DNA of 64,000 bases from an uncultured Granulosicoccaceae bacterium (GCA_938005265.1 CALLOA010000027.1:16642-80641); one strand, 5' to 3'; counted from the stretch's first letter, positions 1 through 8,615 are shown. Numbers and translations are program-made. Notes: a model not told the origin generated them from the sequence alone.

Positions 1-345
1 CATTAGAACTGCGGCGATTAGCAGTGCTTCAAACGGTTTGATTTCGCCGGTGGCCAAGGGGCGGTTGCTGGTACGTGCCACATGGGCATCGAAATTACGG
101 TCTGCGTAATCGTTGATAGCACAACCAGCAGAGCGAGTCAGTATGGTGCCAAGTACAAAAATGACTAGTACCTTGAGTGACGGTATACCGTCTGCTGCAA
201 ACCACAAGGCCCAGAGCATTGGCCACATCAAAAGCCAGATACCGATAGGGCGGTCCATCCGGGTTAGTGACAGGTAGGCACGGATTCGCCCTCTGCCGAC
301 TTGGGTAGTTGACGCATCTGAGTATTGTGTTGGGGCGCTGCTCAC
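1..345 (-). CDS. ubiA: 4-hydroxybenzoate polyprenyltransferase, partial (3' end off the left edge)
   Basis: Integral-membrane prenyltransferase that attaches the polyprenyl tail to 4-hydroxybenzoate in ubiquinone synthesis. The visible 115 residues contain the family hallmarks: an N-terminal '[14 protein letters not shown]' stretch and the first Asp-rich, Mg-diphosphate-binding motif 'NDYADRNFD', followed by '[12 protein letters not shown]'. The gene runs leftwards and its C-terminal half lies outside the window. I chose the GTG at 343-345 as start; an in-frame ATG at 256-258 would cut into the conserved region. It is divergent from gor, with about 130 bp between them. Confidence 0.93.
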   Translation of the reverse strand, partial: MSSAPTQYSDASTTQVGRGRIRAYLSLTRMDRPIGIWLLMWPMLWALWFAADGIPSLKVLVIFVLGTILTRSAGCAINDYADRNFDAHVARTSNRPLATGEIKPFEALLIAAVLM

Positions 346-475
346 GAAACTATCTACACTTCATTGTGTCTGCAATGTGCGATGGTAATTGTATCTGATC
401 GTGAGCAAAGGTGGTGCAGGTTGGGTAAACTAGCAAAAAATCTTTCAATTCGAACTGTAGGACGGCAAGACCAAG

Positions 476-1825
476 ATGAGCAAGGATTATGATTTGTTGG
501 CAATCGGTGCCGGTAGCGGCGGCATAGCAACGGCCAATCGTGCTGCTTCCTATGGTGCCCGTTGCGCCGTGGTCGAGGCGGATACCCGTCTGGGCGGTAC
601 ATGTGTCAATCGCGGCTGCGTGCCTAAGAAAGTGATGTGGTATGGAGCAAGCATGGCACATGCTCTGGAGGATGCGGCGGGCTACGGATTCGATGTCAAG
701 GTAAACGGGTTTAACTGGACACAGCTGGTTAAAGATCGCGAAGCCTATATACGCCGTATCAACAAATCTTACGAAAATACCCTGGGAAAGGCCGGTGTTG
801 ATGTGTTGCAAGGGCATGGCAGATTGGTGGATGCAAATACCGTCAGTGTCGGAGATAAAACGGTTACTGCCGAACGCATTATATTGGCGCCCGGTGGTTC
901 TCCAGCGGTACCGTCAGTGCCGGGTGCGGAGCTTGGCATCACATCGGATGGTTTCTTTGAGCTACAGGATCTGCCTGCTAGTGTTGCTGTGGTGGGTGCT
1001 GGATATATTGCAGTTGAACTTGCCGGTATGTTGCAGGCTTTGGGGTCGAGCGTCACTATGCTGTTACGCAAGACGCACTTTCTTAGAAATTTCGACGAAA
1101 TGATGCATTCGACTCTTACTGAATCAATGCAGTCAGCTGGTGTTGAAATGAAAACCGGATTTTCCATATCTGCCTTGAAGCAGACAGATGATGGCATTTT
1201 GGTAGAAAGTACTGACGGTGCGACCTGTGGCCCGTTTGAAAAAGTTATCTGGGCTATAGGAAGAAAGCCTGCAACTGCTGAACTGGGTCTGGAAAATATA
1301 TCGCTGGAAGTCGATCCGCGTGGCTATATCCCGGTAGATGAATTTCAACGCACCTCTGTGGAGTCGGTTTATGCCATTGGTGATGTCACCGGTCAGGCTG
1401 AACTCACGCCTGTTGCGATCGCCGCCGGCAGGCGCCTGGCTGATCGAATATACAATGGCATGGAAGGGCGCAAACTCGATTACAGCCTGATTCCTACTGT
1501 GGTTTTCAGTCATCCGCCGATCGGCACCGTCGGCCTGACCGAAGATGAAGCAAGAAAGCAGTATGGTGATAGTGTCGAAGTTTTTTCTGCGCGCTTTACA
1601 CCCATGGTGTCGGTGTTTTCAGAACATGCCAGCAAGACGGCGATGAAGCTTATAGTTGAAGGGCCGCAGCAACGTGTTGTTGGTTGCCATATTATCGGCG
1701 ATGGGGCAGATGAAATGCTGCAGGGTTTTGCTGTGGCAATGAAAATGGGAGCTACCAAAAAAGATTTTGATGACACTGTTGCCATACACCCCACAAGCTC
1801 TGAAGAATTGGTGACTATGCGCTAA
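476..1825 (+). CDS. gor: glutathione-disulfide reductase
   Basis: FAD-dependent, NADPH-driven reduction of glutathione disulfide in the cytosol. The 449-residue length is typical. Visible are the N-terminal FAD Rossmann motif '[10 protein letters not shown]', the redox-active disulfide in '[13 protein letters not shown]' (about C43/C48), a second dinucleotide fold '[13 protein letters not shown]' near 175, and the C-terminal catalytic His-Glu in 'HPTSSEEL'. The '[10 protein letters not shown]' stretch after the second fold has the two arginines that mark NADPH rather than NADH preference in this family. It is monocistronic by context: divergent from ubiA, and followed by a perfect 20-bp palindrome that may terminate it. 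Confidence 0.95.
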   Translation: MSKDYDLLAIGAGSGGIATANRAASYGARCAVVEADTRLGGTCVNRGCVPKKVMWYGASMAHALEDAAGYGFDVKVNGFNWTQLVKDREAYIRRINKSYENTLGKAGVDVLQGHGRLVDANTVSVGDKTVTAERIILAPGGSPAVPSVPGAELGITSDGFFELQDLPASVAVVGAGYIAVELAGMLQALGSSVTMLLRKTHFLRNFDEMMHSTLTESMQSAGVEMKTGFSISALKQTDDGILVESTDGATCGPFEKVIWAIGRKPATAELGLENISLEVDPRGYIPVDEFQRTSVESVYAIGDVTGQAELTPVAIAAGRRLADRIYNGMEGRKLDYSLIPTVVFSHPPIGTVGLTEDEARKQYGDSVEVFSARFTPMVSVFSEHASKTAMKLIVEGPQQRVVGCHIIGDGADEMLQGFAVAMKMGATKKDFDDTVAIHPTSSEELVTMR

Positions 1826-1916
1826 TCCTTTTTGATGGTGTGAAATATTTGGCAGAACAGTTTGAAATAGCGTAATTTAAGGCTAATGTAAGTTTGCTTG
1901 CTGCCGTTGACTCCTT

Positions 1917-1935
1917 TGCAGAAATCATTTCTGCA
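1917..1935. promoter_or_regulatory. 8-bp inverted repeat upstream of the pilin operon
   Basis: TGCAGAAA-TCA-TTTCTGCA is a perfect 8-bp inverted repeat with a 3-nt spacer, about 90 bp after gor and about 185 bp before the fimT ATG. It could be an operator for the pilin operon. No regulator is assigned. Confidence 0.3.
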
Positions 1936-1963
1936 CTCTCTTCCCTTCATTGTTATGAAGTTT

Positions 1964-1983
1964 CTGTGGGCAATTGCCCACAG
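1964..1983 (+). terminator. perfect 20-bp palindrome, possible gor terminator
   Basis: CTGTGGGC-AATT-GCCCACAG folds into an 8-bp GC-rich stem with a 4-nt loop, followed by the T-rich run 'gtttcttcaactgttttt'. It lies between gor and the pilin genes. Its perfect dyad symmetry means a protein-binding operator is also possible. Confidence 0.45.
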
Positions 1984-2118
1984 GTTTCTTCAACTGTTTT
2001 TCAATAACACTTTTCTATTGCTCATAATTGATCAGCATTGATCTCCTACCCTCCTGTTGCGGGTAAATATCGCTCAGTTCCTGCCGATAGCAACTGCGTG
2101 GATAATGAATCTTTGCCA

Positions 2119-2691
2119 ATGCCTGACAAACACAATCGCACGTCATCTTTAGACGGTGCCTCACAAGTAAAGGGCTTCTCGTTAATAGAGCTCGTCATTG
2201 TGCTGGCGATTCTTGCAATTATCGGAGCGCTTGCAGCACCCTCGTTTGGGCAGTTTGTGCGCAGTAACAAAATATCAGCGACAACCAACGATCTGGTTGG
2301 TGCGCTATACGCTGCGCGATCAGAGGCCATTACGCGAGGTTTAAGTACGGTTGTTTGCCCCAGCGTGAATTCACAAGATGCGGATGCGGTATGTCAGGCT
2401 GGTGCTGACTGGTCTAGTGGCTTTATCGCTTTTGTGGATGCTAATGGAAATGGCAATCGCGAGCCTGCTGGCGAGGATATTCTGGCTCAGGTGGAGCCGC
2501 TGGACATGGGGTTCGTAGTCACGCCTGATGCGGTTTTCAGTGATCAGGTGTTTTTCTCGAATGAAGGTGGTAGCACCAATCTTGCCGGTGTGCCGTTAAA
2601 CGGCCAGTTCACGATCGAATTTGCAGATCAGCCTGCACGACAGGTGACAATATCTGCCAATGGTCGCGTCAGTTCGAAATCATCACTCTAG
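2119..2691 (+). CDS. fimT: type IV pilus minor pilin, FimT/GspH family
   Basis: Minor pseudopilin thought to prime or cap type IV pilus assembly at the inner membrane. The prepilin peptidase site is clear: 'KG|FSLIELVIVLAILAII', with Gly at -1 and the conserved Glu at +5, followed by a hydrophobic helix. A GspH-like globular domain with a Cys pair follows. The ORF track starts at a TTG at 2038, giving an implausibly long leader; the in-frame ATG at 2119 gives a 19-residue leader and is preferred. First gene of fimT-pilV-pilW-pilX-pilE; the gap to pilV is 10 bp. Confidence 0.88.
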   Translation: MPDKHNRTSSLDGASQVKGFSLIELVIVLAILAIIGALAAPSFGQFVRSNKISATTNDLVGALYAARSEAITRGLSTVVCPSVNSQDADAVCQAGADWSSGFIAFVDANGNGNREPAGEDILAQVEPLDMGFVVTPDAVFSDQVFFSNEGGSTNLAGVPLNGQFTIEFADQPARQVTISANGRVSSKSSL

Positions 2692-2701
2692 CAGTGTCGT
2701 C

Positions 2702-3298
2702 ATGAGTAAAAATATATTGAACCCGCCTCATACCACACCGTTGTCCGGCGTTTGCCGTCGCGAAGCGCAGCAGGGTGTGGGCATTATCGAGGTACTTATT
2801 GCTCTGGTAGTTGTGTCGCTTGGGGTATTGGGTATGGCAAGTTTGCAACTCACCGGTATTAAACACAGCTCCAGCGGCTATAACCGGTCAATGGCTGTAC
2901 TGTTTGTCGAGAATCTGGCCAGCCGAATGCGGTCCAATCCTGATTCTGTAGCTGAAGGGCACTATGCCGGGTACGACTCGGCGGGTTTGAATTGTAATGT
3001 CCGACCAGCACCGTTTTGTCAGGCTTCAATTGGCGTTGCAGCGCAAACTTGCGAGCCTGATGAGATGGCCGCCTTTGATTTGTATTCGATTGCTTGTGGA
3101 TCCATAGGTAGTGATGGAGAAGCGCAAGACGGTGTAAACAACCTCTTGAATGCCGGGCGTTTGCAAGTCGAGTGTGATGATGCGCCTTGTGCGTCCAATT
3201 CAAATTACAGATTGACCATTACCTGGAACGAAGGAAGTACAACTACAGATCAGGACATTGAAGATCTGAAGACCGTACAAGTGAGGTTCAATCCATGA
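2702..3298 (+). CDS. pilV: type IV pilus modification/minor pilin PilV
   Basis: Minor pilin, inner membrane to pilus. The prepilin leader ends at 'QQG|VGIIEVLIALVVV' with Glu at +5, then 'SLGVLGMASLQLTGIK', which is typical of PilV. The globular part has several cysteines (for example 'GLNCNV', 'APFCQA', 'QTCEPD', 'VECDDAPC'). The ORF track extends 14 codons upstream into fimT; the ATG at 2702 avoids that overlap and is used here. The last codon overlaps the pilW start by 4 nt (ATGA), showing translational coupling. Confidence 0.88.
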   Translation: MSKNILNPPHTTPLSGVCRREAQQGVGIIEVLIALVVVSLGVLGMASLQLTGIKHSSSGYNRSMAVLFVENLASRMRSNPDSVAEGHYAGYDSAGLNCNVRPAPFCQASIGVAAQTCEPDEMAAFDLYSIACGSIGSDGEAQDGVNNLLNAGRLQVECDDAPCASNSNYRLTITWNEGSTTTDQDIEDLKTVQVRFNP

Positions 3299-4017
3299 GC
3301 CGCAATACGTTGCATCGCGAGCGCTACTCAGACCTAAGTTTTGCTGACAAACGCAAGCAGTCAGGTTTGACGATAATCGAACTCATGATATCCCTGGTAT
3401 TGGGATTGATAATCATAAGTGCCGTCATCAATGTTTACGTAGGCAGTTCCCGTTCATCAAGTTTCACTAATGGGCTGAACACCATGCAGGAAAATGGCAG
3501 ATACGGTGTATCGGCTATGCAACGGGGTATTCGTCTTGCTGGCTTTTCCCCCGGTCAGGAAATAGAGCCTTTTGATTTCACAATAGCTGATCAGGACAGT
3601 GTCGTTGTCCGGTCTCAACTGCCCACCGATTGCAACGGCCAATCTACCGCTGCACAAGGGGGGCTGGCTGTTAATACCTATCGACTGGATACCACTGAGT
3701 GGCGCATAGTATGTCGTGGTAATTCCGCGGCAGCAACGGACATGCCACTGGTAGATGGCGTCTATGGTTTCCGAGTTTTGTACGGAATTGATTCCGATGG
3801 CGATATGTTTTCTGAAAGCTACGTACCCTTTGATGCGAATCTGGACCCGCTAATGGTAAACAGTGTGCGTTTTGCATTGCTGGTGGGGTCTGATGGCCCT
3901 ATAAGATCGCGTAGCGTGGAGGAAACACACGTTCTGCTTGATCAAGAGTATGCGACCAATGACAAGCTATCACGCCGTGTATTTACGACCACCGTATTGC
4001 TCAGGAACAGGCGTTAG
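3295..4017 (+). CDS. pilW: type IV pilus minor pilin PilW
   Basis: Minor pilin. 'QSG|LTIIELMISLVLGLIIISAVINVYVGS' gives a prepilin cleavage site, Glu +5 and the long hydrophobic helix; the following 'SSSFTNGLNTMQENGRYGV' segment is typical of PilW. At 240 residues it is shorter than many PilW proteins (about 270-350). It overlaps pilV by 4 nt, and pilX starts 3 nt after its stop. The C-terminal 'FTTTVLLRNRR' is the usual PilW ending. Confidence 0.87.
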   Translation: MSRNTLHRERYSDLSFADKRKQSGLTIIELMISLVLGLIIISAVINVYVGSSRSSSFTNGLNTMQENGRYGVSAMQRGIRLAGFSPGQEIEPFDFTIADQDSVVVRSQLPTDCNGQSTAAQGGLAVNTYRLDTTEWRIVCRGNSAAATDMPLVDGVYGFRVLYGIDSDGDMFSESYVPFDANLDPLMVNSVRFALLVGSDGPIRSRSVEETHVLLDQEYATNDKLSRRVFTTTVLLRNRR

Positions 4018-4020
4018 AGC

Positions 4021-4644
4021 ATGAATAATTCAAGCAAATTGGAAATGCCTGTGCAGGGACACCCCATGTTGGCAAAGCAAAACCCGAGTATGGGATTCAA
4101 CCCGGTGAATCGCCAGCGGGGTCTCGCCCTGGTTGTAAGCCTTGTGTTGCTGGTTGCAATGACAATAATCGGTGTTGCAACGCTCAAAAGTACGCGCCTT
4201 AACGAAAAAATATCAGGCAATGCTCAACAGAAAGCCATTAGTTTTGAAGCTGCAGAATCTGCTATCGCCACCATGTGGGATGCGCAGTCATTGACTAGCA
4301 CGCTGGAGCAGATACCCAATGGAATTTTTAACAATCCCTTGCCTGTTGTACCGGCAGGTCTTGCTGATCAATTGTCAGCTGATTTTGATCAAACCAATGA
4401 GCATGGTGTCAGCGTTGATATAGATGCGGGTGTTACTGTTCAATATTGTGGTGAGCTTGCATTGCCTGCCGGTACTGGTGCCAGTGCAGATGAATCAGAA
4501 GTGCAATTGCAGGGTATTGTGTTTGATGTAAACGGCTTTGCCTCGATTGCGGGCAGTAATGCCAGATCAGATCATATTCAACGGGGTTATGTGATCAGGC
4601 CAAAAACCGGGCGTACTGGAAACTGCACAGTACCTGGCGCCTGA
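4021..4644 (+). CDS. pilX: type IV pilus minor pilin PilX
   Basis: Minor pilin, inner membrane. After a 33-residue leader comes 'RQRG|LALVVSLVLLVAMTIIGVATLKST', the PilX_N signature. Like other PilX/GspK-type pseudopilins it lacks Glu at +5. The segment 'NEKISGNAQQKAISFEAAESA' is a PilX landmark. The 207-residue length is normal. In Pseudomonas-type operons the large adhesin/calcium-binding gene pilY1 follows; here the next gene is pilE, only 80 bp downstream. Confidence 0.85.
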   Translation: MNNSSKLEMPVQGHPMLAKQNPSMGFNPVNRQRGLALVVSLVLLVAMTIIGVATLKSTRLNEKISGNAQQKAISFEAAESAIATMWDAQSLTSTLEQIPNGIFNNPLPVVPAGLADQLSADFDQTNEHGVSVDIDAGVTVQYCGELALPAGTGASADESEVQLQGIVFDVNGFASIAGSNARSDHIQRGYVIRPKTGRTGNCTVPGA

Positions 4645-4654
4645 TATCCGTAGC

Positions 4655-4681
4655 TAACCAACAAGCGTAACCAAGTAAGCG
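4655..4681. repeat. imperfect 13/14-bp tandem repeat after pilX
   Basis: 'taaccaacaagcg' is followed directly by 'taaccaagtaagcg', a near-duplicate immediately 3' of pilX and before pilE. It is one of several short tandem duplications at gene edges in this window. Confidence 0.5.
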
Positions 4682-4724
4682 TCTGGCAGCGCTGCATGCG
4701 CTAGACCAAAAAAGAATTTTCATC

Positions 4725-5180
4725 ATGAACCTGACAAGAAAAAACAACATCCAATCCAGCAAGCTTATCTACAGCCGTGGATTTACACTTATAGAGGTCA
4801 TGATTGCGGTAGCAATTTTGGGGATAATTGCCGCAATCGCTATTCCCAGCTATTCTGCTTATATGAACAAAACTCGCCGCGTCGATGCTGTTACGCTATT
4901 GTCTGAAATCGCGGGTGAGCAACAACGCTTCTTTACTGAAAACAATCGTTATGCAACGGACCTGACGGAAATGGGATATCCGGATGCCGCTGAAGAGAGC
5001 GAAAATGGATATTATTCAGTAAGTGTTAGTGCCAGTACGCGCTCGTCCTATACGTTGATTGCAGAACCGGTAGCCGGTGCTGCGCAGGAAAATGATACCG
5101 ATTGCGGGTCGTTCACCATCACTTCAACCGGTATCAAGGGTGTCGAAGGTGCTGCCAAACCCGCTGATCAATGCTGGTAG
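4725..5180 (+). CDS. pilE: type IV pilin-like protein PilE
   Basis: Minor or major pilin of the PilE/PilA class. The leader ends at 'SRG|FTLIEVMIAVAILGIIAAIAIP', a textbook prepilin site with Glu +5. 'RRVDAVTLLSEIAGEQQRFFTENNRYATDLTEMGY' is typical of the PilE minor pilin of Pseudomonas-type operons. A C-terminal disulfide loop is likely between 'DCGSF' and the terminal 'QCW'. It closes the minor-pilin operon. A start at 4725 leaves an 18-residue leader, within the normal range. Confidence 0.88.
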   Translation: MNLTRKNNIQSSKLIYSRGFTLIEVMIAVAILGIIAAIAIPSYSAYMNKTRRVDAVTLLSEIAGEQQRFFTENNRYATDLTEMGYPDAAEESENGYYSVSVSASTRSSYTLIAEPVAGAAQENDTDCGSFTITSTGIKGVEGAAKPADQCW

Positions 5181-5260
5181 ATACTACGGCAAGCAGGTAT
5201 TGAACACGCTGTGTAGCCCTTCAGGAAACATTGATCTGTAAACAGCTGCAGATCATCGTT

Positions 5261-5302
5261 ATTGCCTTCCCCCAGAATTTTATTACCTTCCCCCAGAATT
5301 GC
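5261..5302. repeat. 21-bp tandem duplication downstream of pilE
   Basis: 'attgccttcccccagaattt' plus one T is followed immediately by 'attaccttcccccagaattg' plus one C. The two 21-bp units share 18 positions. They are intergenic, between pilE and the MttB-family gene. Confidence 0.7.
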
Positions 5303-5340
5303 CTGCCTGCAGGCATTCTGCTCTGATAATGAGCCTTTTT
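5295..5340 (+). terminator. possible terminator of the pilin operon
   Basis: An imperfect hairpin, AGAATTGCCTG/CAGGCATTCT, is followed by GCTC-tgataat-GAGC and then 'CTTTTT'. The second stem is short, so this is a tentative intrinsic terminator for the plus-strand pilin genes. Confidence 0.35.
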
Positions 5341-5455
5341 GTCAGATTGGCTTGAATATGGCGGCTGCTAAGGCCGTCGGAAACAGTAGCATTGCCAACG
5401 TGGGCCTGGCCCTTTAGGATTCATGTCTGATTCCTGTCACAACTACTGAATCCCA

Positions 5456-7012
5456 ATGAACAACCCTCGCAAGCGCAGACGCGCGCGCAAGACCGGGGCG
5501 GTGGCCAAGGTGGCACTGCCTCAGCTCGAACGACGTGTGCTTCGTAACCGTTTCGCGCCTGTTGAACCGCTGGATGAGGAACAAATTAATCTTATCCACG
5601 AAGCAAGCATGACTTTGCTGGAAGAGCAGGGCATTGAGGTTTTGGGGGATATGGCTCTCGATCTGTTTCGCAAGGCCGGTGCTGATGTTGATTCAGCAGG
5701 CGTGGTGCGAATGGACCGGGGCCTGTTAATGGAAGCAATCGCGAGCGCGCCAGAAAAATTCTCGGTAACGCCTCGCAACGATGCAAATACCCTGCAGGTT
5801 GGCGAAGATGTTATCAATTTCGGTATGGTGTCCGGCCCACCCAATGTGCACGACAATATCAACGGTCGGCGTATGGGAAACATTCGTGATTTCGAAAGCC
5901 TGGTCAAGTTTGGTCAGTATTTCAACGTCATCACATTCTTTGGCAATCAGGCTGTAGCGCCAACAGATCTGCCAGTCAACACCCGACATCTGGATACCCT
6001 GCTAGCCAGCATTGTTTATTCAGACAAACCGTTTTTCTCAACCGGGATAGGTGCGGGTCGATCACTGGATGCGATTAATATGTGCGCCATAGCGCGTGGT
6101 ATCAGTGTCGAAGAACTGGCCGCATCACCAAGTGCGATGACCAATATCAATGTAAATTCTCCACGCAAACTTGATGACAGCATGGCTTATGGTGCAATGC
6201 AATTGGCCACCCATGGGCAGCCGGTTTCTGTAACACCGTTTACGTTAATGGGCGCCATGACGCCTGCGACACTGGGTGGGGCACTGGTGCAGCAAAACGC
6301 TGAGGCCTTGCTCGGCATCGCATTGTTACAATTCACCAGACCGGGAACACCCGTTATTTATGGTGGTTTCACGTCCAATGTTGATATGCGCTCCGGCTCA
6401 CCTGCCTTTGGCACGCCAGAGAATGCTATGGCAAATCTCGCTGGCGGGCAGCTTTCACGCTTTTACAAATTACCGCACAGAACCAGTGCCTGTAATGCAT
6501 CCAATGCGGTTGACCTGCAAGCTGTTTATGAAACCCAGATGGCTCTATGGGGTTCGGTGATGGGCCACGGAAATCTCATTTACCATACCGCAGGCTGGCT
6601 AGAAGGCGGGTTGGTGGCGTCGTTTGAAAAAGTGATAGTGGATTGCGAAATGCTACAGCACATGACGCAATTTCTTCAGCCTGTAAAAATTGATCTCGAT
6701 GAAATTGGCTTGGATGCCATGCGTGAAGTGGGCCCCGGTGGTCATTTTTTTGGTTGTGAGCACACCATGGCTCGATATAAGGATGCGTTTTATCAGCCTT
6801 TCCTCAGTGATTGGCAAAACCATGAGAATTGGGTGGCATCAGGATCTAAAGATGCAACGCAACGAGCCACTGAAATATGGCCAAAAATATTACAGGAATT
6901 TGAAGCACCGCCGCTGGACCCGGCTATAAAGGAAGAGCTGGAGGCGTACGTGGTTAAACGAAAAGAGGAGTTGGGTAAAGAAGAGCCAGCGTTAGAGCCA
7001 GTCTTGATATGA
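5456..7012 (+). CDS. trimethylamine methyltransferase (MttB) superfamily protein, non-pyrrolysine type
   Basis: Corrinoid-dependent methyltransferase family: members demethylate trimethylamine, glycine betaine or other quaternary amines and pass the methyl group to a corrinoid protein. The 518 residues match the family length and its typical text, for example 'MTLLEEQGIEVL', 'FGMVSGPPNVHD', 'TLMGAMTPATLGGALVQQNAE', 'GPGGHFFGCEHT'. True MttB reads an in-frame amber codon as pyrrolysine; this ORF is continuous and ends in TGA, so it belongs to the pyrrolysine-free branch. The basic N-terminus ('RKRRRARK') is common in marine homologues. No corrinoid protein, RamA-type activator or betaine transporter lies next to it, so the substrate is unknown. 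Confidence 0.85.
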   Translation: MNNPRKRRRARKTGAVAKVALPQLERRVLRNRFAPVEPLDEEQINLIHEASMTLLEEQGIEVLGDMALDLFRKAGADVDSAGVVRMDRGLLMEAIASAPEKFSVTPRNDANTLQVGEDVINFGMVSGPPNVHDNINGRRMGNIRDFESLVKFGQYFNVITFFGNQAVAPTDLPVNTRHLDTLLASIVYSDKPFFSTGIGAGRSLDAINMCAIARGISVEELAASPSAMTNINVNSPRKLDDSMAYGAMQLATHGQPVSVTPFTLMGAMTPATLGGALVQQNAEALLGIALLQFTRPGTPVIYGGFTSNVDMRSGSPAFGTPENAMANLAGGQLSRFYKLPHRTSACNASNAVDLQAVYETQMALWGSVMGHGNLIYHTAGWLEGGLVASFEKVIVDCEMLQHMTQFLQPVKIDLDEIGLDAMREVGPGGHFFGCEHTMARYKDAFYQPFLSDWQNHENWVASGSKDATQRATEIWPKILQEFEAPPLDPAIKEELEAYVVKRKEELGKEEPALEPVLI

Positions 7013-7027
7013 GAGTGCGTAACGACA

Positions 7028-7051
7028 ATGCCCTCGCTAATGCGAGGGCAT
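7028..7051. terminator. bidirectional terminator hairpin between the MttB-like and dodecin genes
   Basis: ATGCCCTCGC-TAAT-GCGAGGGCAT is a perfect 10-bp stem with a 4-nt loop, 15 nt after the MttB-like stop and in the convergent gap before the dodecin 3' end. T-rich sequence follows on the plus strand ('ctttgctttttt'). Confidence 0.7.
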
Positions 7052-7075
7052 GCATTCATAAGGTTGTTAATCTTT

Positions 7076-7122
7076 GCTTTTTTAGTTCTTCCGCTTTTAG
7101 TCTTTCCGTTTTTAGTCTTTCA
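7076..7122. repeat. three tandem ~15-bp repeats covering the dodecin stop codon
   Basis: Units 'gttttTAGTCTTTCa' (7108-7122), 'gcttttagtctttcc' (7093-7107) and a longer degenerate copy (7076-7092). Read on the minus strand, each unit carries a TAA. The three TAA codons (complements of 7112-7114, 7097-7099 and 7082-7084) are exactly 15 nt apart and all in the dodecin frame, giving two backup stops. Confidence 0.75.
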
Positions 7123-7315
7123 AAACGAAAGAAACCTTCATAGTGACGCGATATTCAACAATTTTGCCACCATCTACAACAACTTTCTGGTCTTTAACCC
7201 AGGCACCTTTGACATCCTTCAGAGTCTTGTCTGCGCGTTTTATACCTTGTTCTACGGCGTCGTCAAAACTTTTGCTGGAGGACGCGATTACTTCTGTAAC
7301 TTTTGCTACTGACAT
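7112..7315 (-). CDS. dodecin family flavin-binding protein
   Basis: Small protein forming dodecameric shells that bind flavin or CoA and buffer free flavin. The sequence 'MSVAKVTEVIASSSKSFDDAVEQGI', then 'VKGAWVKDQKVVVDGG' and 'YRVTMKVSFVLKD' is dodecin end to end, with the flavin-stacking Trp in 'GAWV'. The ORF track begins 16 codons earlier; the Met at 7315 is chosen because it matches the 67-residue family length and has an AAGAGG ribosome-binding site 9 nt upstream. Its 3' end lies in tandem repeats that add in-frame stops. Confidence 0.9.
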   Translation of the reverse strand: MSVAKVTEVIASSSKSFDDAVEQGIKRADKTLKDVKGAWVKDQKVVVDGGKIVEYRVTMKVSFVLKD

Positions 7316-7463
7316 AGGAATATACCTCTTACTGATTGATACTGAATACTGTCTTACAGACACGAACGGATATTATACTCGATTACAAGTACCATTCAGG
7401 TAGTCATAGTAAAATTGAGTTTCGTTTAACAGCCAGCTTCTTCCACCACAGGCTCTTATAACA

Positions 7464-8615
7464 ATGAATTACGATTCATCCTACTTCGATAAGGTGCTCG
7501 ATAGACGTCATACGAACAGTATTAAATGGGATAAGTATGGCGAGCGTGACGTTTTGCCACTATGGGTGGCAGATATGGACTTCCCAATTGCTGACGAAAT
7601 ACGCAACGCTATGCTGGAACGTCTTGAGCATCCCGTCATGGGGTACACGCATGCGTCGGAAAATTTATTTTGCGGTTTACGGTTGCACCTGAAAGAAGAA
7701 TTTTGCTGGAATATAGAAAAAGAATGGATTATCTGGATACCGGGTGTCGTGGCGGGATTGGCCGCTTGTGTAAGAGCTTATGCCAGGCAAGGTAGTGAGA
7801 TTATTACTAACCCGCCCATATACCATCATTTCTTTCAGGTGCATGATCAGGCCAGGCACAAGCTTGTTGAAGTGCCTTTACGCGTCGAGGGCAAACGCTG
7901 GACCTACGATATTGAAGCGATGCGCAAGGCAGTAAATGAAAACACTTCACTGATTATGCTTTGCTCGCCGCACAACCCGACAGGCACGGTATTCACGCCG
8001 GCGGAACTGCGTGAGATCTGCGCTATTGCGGATTCTGTTGGCGCAGTTGTCGCATCAGATGAAATACATTGCGGGTTGGTCTTGAACGGTGCGACACCAC
8101 ATAAGCCCACAGCTCTTGCAGCTGCCAACAGCGAATCGGTTGTGACTTTGATGTCTGCCAGTAAAACGTTCAATCTGGCAGGGGTCAATTGTTCTTACGG
8201 TATTATTGCTAACCCCGAATTACGGCAGAAATTCCAGGCTGCCTGCGCTGAAGTAATACCTCCGGTGTCTACGCTTTCTTACACTGCCGCAGAAGCAGCC
8301 TTTGCTTCAGGTCGGCCGTGGCGTCAGGGATTACTGGACTATTTGCGTGGCAACTACGCTTATCTGGTGGAAGAGTTCGCAAAGATTGATGGCATGGAGT
8401 TGCAATCGCTGGATGCAACCTATCTGGCATGGATTGACGCATCAAAGCTCGGTCTTAATGACACTAGCGGATTTTTTGAAAGCCACGGACTGGGTTTTTC
8501 TTCGGGTGAGCAGTTCAGGCAGCCCCAGCACCTTCGGCTGAATTTTGCTTGTCCCCGCAGTACACTTGAGCTCGCTATAAGTCGTGTGCACGCTGCACTT
8601 GCCACATTGGCTTAA
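7464..8615 (+). CDS. patB: PLP-dependent C-S lyase/aminotransferase, MalY/PatB family
   Basis: Fold-type I PLP enzyme; MalY/PatB proteins cleave cystathionine and cysteine S-conjugates to thiol, pyruvate and ammonia. The 383-residue length is typical. Landmarks are 'LPLWVADMDFP' near the N-terminus, 'NPPIYHHFF', 'CSPHNPTGTVFT', 'SDEIHCGLV', the PLP lysine in 'SASKTFNLAG' and the substrate-carboxylate arginine in 'HLRLNFACPR'. The stop shares TTAA with the convergent Nudix gene, a 4-bp 3' overlap. The gene symbol follows the family; the physiological substrate is not evident from context. Confidence 0.85.
   Translation: MNYDSSYFDKVLDRRHTNSIKWDKYGERDVLPLWVADMDFPIADEIRNAMLERLEHPVMGYTHASENLFCGLRLHLKEEFCWNIEKEWIIWIPGVVAGLAACVRAYARQGSEIITNPPIYHHFFQVHDQARHKLVEVPLRVEGKRWTYDIEAMRKAVNENTSLIMLCSPHNPTGTVFTPAELREICAIADSVGAVVASDEIHCGLVLNGATPHKPTALAAANSESVVTLMSASKTFNLAGVNCSYGIIANPELRQKFQAACAEVIPPVSTLSYTAAEAAFASGRPWRQGLLDYLRGNYAYLVEEFAKIDGMELQSLDATYLAWIDASKLGLNDTSGFFESHGLGFSSGEQFRQPQHLRLNFACPRSTLELAISRVHAALATLA

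Noticed and set aside
5456-7012. Pyrrolysine-containing MttB
   Set aside because: The reading frame is continuous without TAG and ends in TGA; it is the non-pyrrolysine type.
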